Below, piece after piece: positions 55,628-64,000 of a stretch of DNA of 64,000 nucleotides. The notes beneath the pieces were generated by a model that worked only from the letters and a program-made list of their open reading frames with translations, was not told the origin of the DNA and searched no databases. Both the position numbers and the translations under genes were made by a program. Origin of the DNA: Chamaecrista fasciculata (Eukaryota; Streptophyta; Magnoliopsida; Fabales; Fabaceae). The stretch lies in NCBI GenBank assembly GCA_003254925.1, contig QANZ01035015.1, positions 199,818 through 263,817 on the forward strand. The letters are read 5' to 3'. How positions within the stretch are numbered: the first letter of the stretch is position 1; the number at the start of each line of letters is the position of its first letter.

Positions 55628-58121
55628 TCAGAAACTCCTGATCCCATAATTGTTTATGCTCATTCTGATTTCTTCGTCTCTTTTCCTCTTGGGCAGAGAC
55701 AGAGTAGACAAGGCTCTGGCTGACGCCACCTTCCTCTCTAGTAGTTTCCACCTTGGATCTTCTTTCTTCTTCTCTAGCTTCATTTTCATTCGAATTTCCC
55801 TGTCAAATTTCCAAAATAGACACGTCAAAATTAAATTACATCAATCAAAGTTATTAAGATTAATAGAAGAACCGATGATTAGATGATATTTTTTTTAGAA
55901 GGGGACCCCTCAATGATGGAAATGTTTTTGTTATATTGTGTAGCATGTTGGTACTGAGGGATTTATCTTGAGTCAGTGCATTGGGGTTGTGAAATGAAAT
56001 GATCAATAACAGGGAAATTAAACACCAAGTCATCAAGCACATTTTAGACCAGATATTCGTGGTTGTGAATTTTTAAGAACAGCTAAGAGATTATGACAGG
56101 CCAACTGCTGCATTTATCAGATTAGCCAAGTACCATTTTATAGTGGACACTTGACACTGCCAAATTTTAGGAAAGGAATAGGACGCTAGATTTTTTACGA
56201 GACAGAGTCAGATATTATAGGGACTTGCACTTATAATCTCGCGCGTGGGAATTTCATTTGTAACATATACAATTTGATTTTGAAATCTTCATTTGTCGCA
56301 TGCAATTGCCTATCCTATTTATGCCCATCTTTACACGCAATTTGGTTCCGATCGAGTTTGTTTGTTCCCCAGACAACTTGTTCTCTATGTTATAAGTTAT
56401 AACCAACCGGCTTCCTTGTGAAGCTAAGGTTTTAACTTTTAATTATACTTTTATTATGATCAGAATCAGAAGGAATCGATGACTTTCTGGCGCGAATTAG
56501 GAACAGATCAGCAAATCAATTATTAAAGAAAAAGATAATAAATTAAAATTTAAAACCTATCTGTCCTGTTTGACCTTAATCCGTCTCAGGTTCTGATATT
56601 TTTAATTGGCTGATTGAGTTACATCCCATTGGACATGGGTCATGGGCCTACTTTTCCACTAAGCAAAAGAAAAAGAAAACCTATTTTTTTCCCTTCAAAG
56701 ATGGCGAAACGGAAAATGGACAATAAGTCAAATAATGAAATAAAAAAAACTCGTGCCAATATTTAAAAAGACTCGTTCTTTTCGAGAGGATAATTCCCAA
56801 AATCTAGGCCATCGGATTTTTCCTAAATTAAACCGCGAAAAATAAATAAACAAAAGGAAGAGAAAAACAAATTGTGTTGTTCTATTGTAATTGAAAAAAA
56901 AAAAAAGAAAAATACCTGCAAAGAGGGACCTTGCAGGAATCGGTATGTTGGCAAATGGAAGAGTGAAGTCTAAAGATCTGCCACATACGCTTGCAGCGTA
57001 AGCAGCCTCCGTTCATCCTCTTGGTACACGTGGCAAAGTGCTTGATTAGAAGCTGGAGGCCTTGACACGTGGCAAATTTGGTACACGGCATCTTCTTCTC
57101 CTTTGGAGGCTCCACATCGTAAGGCCCAACTTCTGTGCATCCTTCTGTGCATATGTGTTCCAAACACTCCATCGCCTCGCTTAGCTCTATGTATAACCTC
57201 TGTTCTTCCCTCTGCCTCCTCGATTTCTTCTTTCTCTGTTTATTCATTAATTTCTCATTTTAGATTTCAAAACTTTAAAAAATAATAAATTGTTAATTAA
57301 AAAAATAATTCAATTTAATTACCGATTCGTCCTCGTCCATGAAGCGGAGAATGTCGAGTTCAAGCCAGGGATCATACTTGTGCAAGAATTTCCATCCTTC
57401 TGTTGCTTCAACGGATTTGAAGTGATGAATGAGGAGTTTCATGCACTTGAGGTAAAGATCAGGTGCGTCGCAGAGTCTTGCGAGTTGTAGTACATCCACT
57501 ACATTCTCAATCGTGAGCCGTTCAGCCAGCCCCTTGGTGCATTTCTGTTTCAGATGTGGCACCAAATACACGTGCGACAATGCAAGCAGATGCATCCCAT
57601 ACTTCTCCATATGCTCCTCCCTGCACCTGAATATTCATTCATTCACCGTTATTAACTAATTCCGAAAATCGCGGTGGATATCACGTGACAAGCCAGGCTG
57701 TCATTACCAACCTGTAACTGTAGAGGAAACCGACAAAAGCGGTGACGGCTTCGCAAGGAACGCCGTGGATCTGGATGATTCTCTCCGAGCTCCGATGCTT
57801 CCGCGGTTGATCAATGATATTTTCCAATACCGGCGACACCGAAGCCTTCAAAACAACGTCAACAGAAGCAATTAGAAATTAGATTTAGACTCCGATTCAA
57901 AACCGTAGTAATTAATTAATTAATTAATTAAATTAATGAAGGAATTAATCAAATAGATTATATACCAGAATGCTTGTGTGCGCAGGAATTCGCGTGCCGC
58001 CGGAAGTGGTGATATAAACATCGGGTTCCGGCAAGATCCGGTTGCCGATGTAGTTGGCGGCGGCGGCGGCGACCACCGGAGCAGTGCCGTCGGAGAAATC
58101 AGATTTGTTGACTACTTCCAT
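55628..58121 (-). CDS. BTB/POZ and TAZ domain-containing protein (BT family)
   Basis: Five exons on the reverse strand: 58121-57966, 57845-57712, 57626-57323, 57235-56916, 55799-55628; 361 residues (Arabidopsis BT1 365). BT proteins are plant-specific scaffolds that bind CUL3, bromodomain proteins and calmodulin, with roles in gametophyte development and hormone, sugar and nitrate responses. Domains: BTB at about 33-135 (DVYITTSGGTRIPAHTSIL, EAVTAFVGFLYSYR), a BACK-like linker (MEKYGMHLLALSHVYLVP, DVLQLARLCDAPDLYLKCM), a TAZ zinc-binding domain at about 205-305 (HICTEGC, CQGLQLLIKHFATC, RLHSSICQHTDSC, PLCR), and a basic C-terminal calmodulin-binding region (RWKLLERKVASARALSTLSLPKRKR). The last intron (55800-56915) is long. 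The ATG at 58121 is the first in the transcript region; upstream in-frame codons lack an ATG. BT1, BT2 or BT3 identity is not decided. Confidence 0.92.
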
Positions 58122-58274
58122 TAATATCCGTATGAGAGAGATAATCAAGAGAGAGACGGTGATATGAAAAGAGATTATGTATGTTATGAGGACGGAACGC
58201 AACACAGAGACGGTGGCTTTAATTTGTTAGAATATGTATCATGTAGAGCACTAGCGGAAGGAAGGAGGGTGAGG

Positions 58275-58282
58275 TATTTATA
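58275..58282 (-). promoter_or_regulatory. TATA box of the BT gene
   Basis: TATAAATA on the reverse strand, 150-160 bases before the start codon, which leaves a leader of about 120-125 bases. Confidence 0.65.
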
Positions 58283-59347
58283 TGAGTTCCAAAATGGGTG
58301 ACGCGGAAACTTCATGTTCATCGTTGGTCTCTAGTCATTCTGATTGTGTCCTTACTCACACACGCGCTGTCTCCTTCAAGAATCAAGCGCCATTTGTCAT
58401 TTTCCTATTTTACCCCCTCCTAATCTTTCTTTTATGTCTTGCTTTCTTTAATTTCTATCAATCTATACCCTTACTATATTAATTTTTTTTGGCCTGTCTT
58501 ACTATATTAATTATTACATAGCGGGATGTTAAAACTTAAAAAACAACAATGTCCAATTATCTCATGATTTTTTTAAAATTTATGATTTGTGTAATTACTT
58601 ATAATAGAATAATTTAATTTTTAAGATCGGTTGTACAAATTTTATCAAGGTTTGTTGTCTAAATCGAGGGTAGGATAGATTTTTTTTTCCTATCATTTAA
58701 AAGGCCACGAGATTTCTATTTCAGATTTTTGTTTCCTATCTTTCTTATATTGAAACCATGAAGTCTAATCTTCAAGGGGTCTTTTGGCCCAGGTCTGTGG
58801 CCGTGTTGTGCTCTGTTGTTCTCGTTTATTACCAAAAAAAAGGATTCTAGTTTGTAGTTAGAAAATCATATTAAATTTCGGTTGTCTTTATTAAAGAAAA
58901 TGATCTATTTGTTTGTATAATAAGTATAATAATAAACGTGGATCATTTTGTTTTAATTTATTTACATTTTATTGCAGCAAGTGGTTATCTTGTATGACGA
59001 TGCAATTAGTCAGCTCAGTAAATATAAACACAGTGGGGTGTAAGAAAATGAATATAAACATAAAAAACAATGAGAAGTTGAGAACGTACCTTTAAATTAT
59101 TTAACCGGAGTAATGAAATAATTAATTAAAGTTAAATGATTTTTACTGCTTAAATTTTTTGGTAGACTTATTACTACTTAAATTAGATAAGAAGAATCTT
59201 GACATTTAGAAAATGTGATTGACATGACAGGCAGTGAAGAAAACACGAGAGGATTTCAATGGAAGAAATTCAACAAAATGTCCCGCAACTATAGGGAGCA
59301 TTTAATTTGTGTAAATGTGAAAGTGTGAAACATGATATTTTTATTTT
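58283..59347. other. BT promoter and intergenic
   Basis: Upstream region of the BT gene, then AT-rich DNA. No gene or clear repeat. Confidence 0.5.
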
Positions 59348-60060
59348 GGTTAAATGGTCATTTTGGTTCTTAAATTATGGGACTAGTTTCATTTTGGTTC
59401 TCAAACTATTTTTTATTCCGTTTTAATCCTCAAACTTCTACATTTGTTTCATTTTGGTCCTGAAACTTTCACATTTGTTTCATTTTGGTCTTCAAACTTT
59501 CAGACTTATTTTATTTTAGTCTATAAACTTTCATATATGTTTCATTTCGGTCCTCAAATTTATAATAAGTAATTTGGCAAAGAGAGAAAGAAATTTTTTC
59601 ATGATTTTAAAAAAAAAATCAACTATAAATTTTTTTCATTTTGATTTTCAAATTTATAATAAGTAATTTGGCAATGAGATAGAAAACTTTTCAATCTTCA
59701 AAAAGAAAAATCAACCATAAATTTATTTTCAATTTATGACTAAAAATAAGATTTTTCTTTTTCACTTTGTCAACTCGCTTATTATAATACATATAAGTGA
59801 GAAATAATCCATCTCAACTATCCAAGTTAGAATTAATAGTAGAAACCAGATGAAATCTCATTTTGGGGACCAAAACGGAACAAAAAATAGTTTGAGAATC
59901 AAAATGAAACTAATCCCCATAGTTTGAGGATAAAATAGAAACAAAAAATAATTTAAAAACCAAAATAAAACCGATCCCATAGTTTGAGGATCAAAACAGA
60001 ACAAAAAACTTGAGGACCAAAATGAAACTAAAATCATAGTTTGATGACCAAAACTAATCC
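59348..60060. mobile_element. Foldback element of GGTCCTCAAACT type, 0.7 kb
   Basis: The left arm holds at least six CATTTTGGTCCT-like units about 33 bases apart; the right arm (from about 59865) holds the same units inverted (GAGGACCAAAATGAAAC). Ends GGTTAAATGGTCATTTTGG and GGATTAGTTTTGGTC (reverse). Target duplication not found. Same core as the minisatellite at 26640-26975. Confidence 0.65.
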
Positions 60061-61419
60061 AACAAATTTTATTTTTATTATTTTGGAAAGTGTTATTTAT
60101 TTAAAATCCAGAAAGAATGAATAAAATTTGTTGGATTTGGGAGAGAGTGGAGAAAGAGGCGCGTGGAGAAGCTAGCTAGGAATGATTTGGAGAGAAATAT
60201 GCCAAATTGGCAACTGGGAGATTGCATGGATGTGTGGAGATTTATTAATTATTATATTTACATATAGTATGACGTGGAACAGATAAAGGAATTAATGTCA
60301 TGGGTGATGATGGATGGCCAAACGAAAAAAGCAAAAAACAGAGGTTTTTGTTCTGATATATTTTTTTTTGTTTTCGCTTTCGTTCTTTTGTTTGGAGGAT
60401 CGTTTTTGTTGTGGTTGTATTATGCGAAAGGCGAAAGGGGTTACTTACTGGCTTCTGAAAATGGCCTCTGGAGAAGCGAAGAACCGTATATAACTAAGTC
60501 TTAGGTGTAAGTGAGAAAGCATTAATAATTTAATCGTAGTAGTCCTCATCCATTTCCACGTCATCAGAATACATCTGATCGCCACGTTGCAGCTGCTGAG
60601 CTGTCATTCAAGCTAATCTCATCCAATGATTTGTCATTACCTCCTCCTTTTGACGGGAATTTCTCTTAAAAGTAATTATTTATTTATGGTTTATGTCCGA
60701 CTCGAAGCCGCTGTCCTCATTTTTTTTAGTTACCCTATATATCTGGATAATGGTTTTATTATCCACGGATATTCTAAATAATTCAATTCGTTAAACTTCG
60801 TTTGTCCAATTTCCACGTTACTAATAAATTATGTTTATTTTTGCTAATTTGTCTTTAAAAAAGGAAATACTATTCATGCACGTATTTCAACGTGAGGTGC
60901 GAAAGAGAGAGAGAGAGGGTAATGATAGCTGGATGTGTTGAATTGAAATTGAAAGTAGGAAAGTGAGTGAGTGAGTGCATTATGGATTATGGTCGGTGTG
61001 TTTTTGGGAGACATACCCTAACATTATAATGAAGCCTGTGTCTTTAGAGGCACCGCATGGATCGGTGGCATGTGTGTGTGAATAATTAGAGGCATAAAGC
61101 CTTTCTAAAGGACACACTTGCCTTGTGAGGTTTATGGCCCTCTATTTTCTCATCCTTGTCAGGGGACATAGCCTGGATCCTGTCCAATTGTTCATAAAAG
61201 TCAATGCTAATTGTTTAATTGTTGGTGCTTTGTAGGCAGCACCATAGTCCACGAAGCCCATAAGGCCCATGTTTTTGTTGTGTGAGATGGCTTCCGAGTC
61301 AAAGCCCATAGGTACGGACGCTTGTTCTATATGGTCCGAGAGCCTTCTGCTAACTTCAGAATAGCCCAAAAGAAAACTCAAACTTTACTACTAGCTTTAC
61401 GCCAAAATCTTTTAATTCA
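60061..61419. other. Intergenic, no gene supported
   Basis: An open stretch at 60274-60504 encodes a hydrophobic segment but begins with GTG, has no relatives that I recognise and no promoter; I do not annotate it. GA-rich run near 60907-60920. Confidence 0.45.
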
Positions 61420-61600
61420 GCCGACAAAGGTTGATCGGTTAGTAAAAAATCAACTCATAACTCATATGGTCATGAGTTCGAATTTTGTTACCGATATAAG
61501 GCCTGGGTAGACAATTTGTAAGTACTTCTGTAGTGCTCATAGAGCCTGAAGACATGTCCTGACCTTAGTGAACGCCTAACTCATCTAAACTTTTCTTTAA
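61420..61600 (+). mobile_element. Possible tRNA-derived SINE remnant
   Basis: GTTGATCGGTTAGTA is followed about 45 bases on by GAGTTCGAATTTTG, reminiscent of the A and B boxes, and the right side ends in an A-rich run. No target duplication was found. Confidence 0.3.
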
Positions 61601-63910
61601 AAAATAAATCTTTCCCTTCAAAATAAAAATAGAGGCATTGACCATATTGACCAACACCCAGCTTCACTGTCAAATTTTTCATTACAGCTCAGAAAAAAAT
61701 AAATCAATGACCAATTGTTTAGCAATAAGAAATAATCATTCTGGCCCCAAAAAAAAAAGAGAAGTAAATGAATCATGAACTCCTGCCGTACGACAGTTGT
61801 TGAGTAACTGCAACTTCGGTGAGAGAATGAGTTCTGATTTCGCATATGTGACGGAACCTGACACACTAAAAGCCCAATGGCCCAATATATAATTTGGATT
61901 TGGTACAGAGGCCCCATTCATTTCAAGGCCAAATCCAATGGCAGTTGAAATTTTATAACCTCAAGGTTAGTTGTGAAATTTAGGCTATCTAGTCAGTAAT
62001 AAGGGTCACACATTTCATTATTTTTTTAATAAAGTTGGCCATAATCACTCACATTATTGATCATTTTGTCCAAACATGTTAACGTTTTTTGTTACAGCGG
62101 CTTCACGATTTTGTTACAGTTTTTAAATACCGTTTTTATTCACCATAACATACTTTATATATATTTTTTTCTTTTTTCTTTTTTACTTTATTCGATTTGA
62201 TTGTTAGAGAAGTTTTACAAGATATCATTACCTATTTTGCAAATTTCTTGTGACACTCTAACGGTCTAATCGAAGTTTGCAGCACAGCTTCATCATCTTT
62301 TAAAGTAAGAAGAGTAAAGATCTTTTTTTATATATATAAGGTAAGAAGAGTAAAGTTAAAATTGAAGAAGAACTTGGATTGCGGTGATAATTGTAATAAG
62401 ACATTATAGACAAAACAGAGGAAAGTGAGTTTGTGGGGGGTGTGTGGCATAATTGTAATTAGGGAAGTTCGCGAGTTCCCCGTGATTGCGGCGTGAAATA
62501 ACAAAGGGAACCAAAATTCAAAGAACTGGTGGTAGTGGGACCAAAGAAGAGAGATGGAGACTATGATTGTCCACCACCGCATGTGCAAGGGCGGGACCTT
62601 ATTTAACTCTTATTCCCAAACTTCTTTTCTTTTCTTTTCTTTGGGACCTAAACACATTATTATTGTTACCACTCAAACCACAGAGATACGGCATGCATTT
62701 TCGCATCCAAATGCTTCCACGTGTGCCAACCAATTTGCTAGCTAATAACATTTTGTTTGGTTGTCCAATTTTTCAAGTCGAAGATTAATCTTTTTGTAGA
62801 TTTGAGTTTTATCTAATAATGGGTAACTTGTCAATTAATTGATGTATATACACCACAAAATTCGAATCTCGACATTTGCTTAAACAGTCACCTTTGAAGA
62901 ACGAATTCATTCATTGTAATTAACCCGCCATATGAACGAATATTCATTCACACTTGTTTTTCAAAATGGGTTCTTCACAGTCACATCAAATCCTCATCAA
63001 AAGAATATAATATCCACTACATACCAATAGAGCTCAAGTTCAACCCACCCGCCATGTGCATTTCTCTTTTTTGCTCACGGCTCAATGTTCAATTTCAATC
63101 CTCACTCCTCCCCCAAAAGTCCAAAACTCATGGAAGGTTAATTTCGTTACTCGAGTATCTTGCCGGCTCTTTTTCTTTTTTTCCTTTTCATTAATCTCTA
63201 TAAACCCTATTTTATAATCTCCCACGTCACACTTGTAACTTATCCAACCTCTTTGACTGTGTATTTATGTATTGGATTCCAATATTCGACGTTTGGCTTT
63301 CTCAAAGAACCACTACCTATGACTTCATTGAATGTCTTGCTTTTTCCTTTTTTTAATGTCACTTTTGGTACTGATCGGACAATTCTTCTCCCATCACAAA
63401 AATACAAATTAACATTTTCAGAATATGTAAATCCAGTCCATTTGATTTGAATTCATGTCTATATATACAACAAGGGATCCAATAATCATTGATTTTTAAG
63501 ATAGAATGCATTTTTTTAGTCTTAAATTAAACATTGTTAGCGGCATCGATCAATAATCTTAATTATATATAGTCTTTGATCTTTTTTGGTATTAAAAAAA
63601 TGAGTGTTCCACTAAGTTGTACGACCTTTTGTCCGATTAGTTAACAGTTATGAGCGTAGTTGGACATTTTTCGATTGGTGGGGTTAGAATGTTAGATCTC
63701 GAAAATCATATCTTTCCCTTTGGCTCGGATTTTCCATTATTGTACTTGCTTCCCTCACTTTATTTATGGTCTTTGTCAACACTCTGTTGCAAAACTCGCA
63801 ATGCATATGTGTCGGTCACACAGAGAAAAGAGAGAGAAATTTCTAATATAGAAACAAACAATTAATTTTTGGCAACAACAATTAATATATATAATTCAAA
63901 AATATATAAA
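61601..63910. other. Intergenic, no feature seen
   Basis: No gene supported on either strand. A CTTTT microsatellite lies at about 62618-62642. Composition is ordinary AT-rich plant intergenic DNA. Confidence 0.45.
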
Positions 63911-64000
63911 TCAACTCTTCTGCACTTGTTTCCTCTTAGACCCTTGAACATCTTCAACAGGTTTTGGCTCTAAGAGTGACAACAGGCCGAGGTTGTATTC
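63911..64000 (-). CDS. C-terminal end of an unknown gene (partial)
   Basis: The reverse strand is open from the window edge to a TGA at 63911-63913, giving 29 residues (EYNLGLLSLLEPKPVEDV, then QGSKRKQVQKS). The basic KRKQ tail, base composition richer in GC than the neighbouring DNA, and the following AT-rich 3' flank look like the end of a real coding exon. The family cannot be named from so little sequence. Confidence 0.4.
   Translation of the reverse strand, partial: EYNLGLLSLLEPKPVEDVQGSKRKQVQKS

Noticed and set aside
58122-58205. N-terminal hydrophobic extension of the BT protein
   Set aside because: The upstream in-frame start is GTG, not ATG, and no ATG lies between; BT proteins have no signal peptide.
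60274-60504. 76-codon frame with a hydrophobic segment
   Set aside because: It begins with GTG, has no family resemblance, no TATA or leader, and lies in ordinary AT-rich DNA.

Overview
This window is nuclear DNA from a eudicot plant. The evidence is intron-split genes with GT-AG borders, plant-only gene families (SOBIR1, JINGUBANG-like, KDEL-tailed cysteine endopeptidase, BTB-TAZ), AT-rich intergenic DNA and a dense load of plant transposons. The species cannot be fixed from sequence alone. One assembly gap (169 N) lies at 33454-33622.

Recognised genes, left to right: SOBIR1 receptor kinase (1109-3025, +); tRNA-Thr(UGU) (5320-5391, +); mitoribosomal protein mS38 (6055-6468, +); a JINGUBANG-like WD40 protein (12594-13634, -); two tandem paralogues of an unrecognised small secreted protein (18727-19152 and 23253-23693, +); an ABHD17-type alpha/beta hydrolase in 5 exons (28989-32570, +); ATG16 in 4 exons (34383-37108, +); a KDEL-tailed papain-like protease of the CEP type in 4 exons (39041-41549, +); a BTB/TAZ scaffold protein in 5 exons (55628-58121, -); and the C-terminal end of an unknown gene at the right edge (63911-64000, -).

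Much of the rest is mobile DNA, and many insertions can be bounded to the base by target-site duplications. They include a 1.17-kb MULE-type element with a second element nested inside; four copies of one small MULE-like family (one at the terminator of the tRNA gene, two in different introns of the protease); a 1.4-kb PIF/Harbinger-type element; six hAT-type elements with 8-bp duplications; a tRNA-derived SINE candidate; a 5'-truncated L1 LINE with a 1041-codon reverse transcriptase/RNase H frame and a perfect 15-bp duplication; and reduced LTR fossils (one Copia, one with a tRNA-Asp-type primer site, one LTR fragment).

The most unusual region is 16.0-25.8 kb: a head-to-tail duplication of about 4-5 kb carrying the two secreted-protein genes. 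Each copy serves as an empty-site control for insertions in the other, so transposition after the duplication can be read directly. The proteins differ in cysteine number, their promoters differ at a TATA box, and leftover promoter-like and 3'-flank blocks suggest further lost copies. A second striking structure is a near-perfect inverted repeat with 135-bp arms inside intron 1 of the ABHD17 gene.

The genes do not form a pathway. The order WD40 - ATG16 - CEP - BT resembles two Arabidopsis segments (around AT5G50120-50260 and AT3G48340-48360), which suggests an old conserved block.
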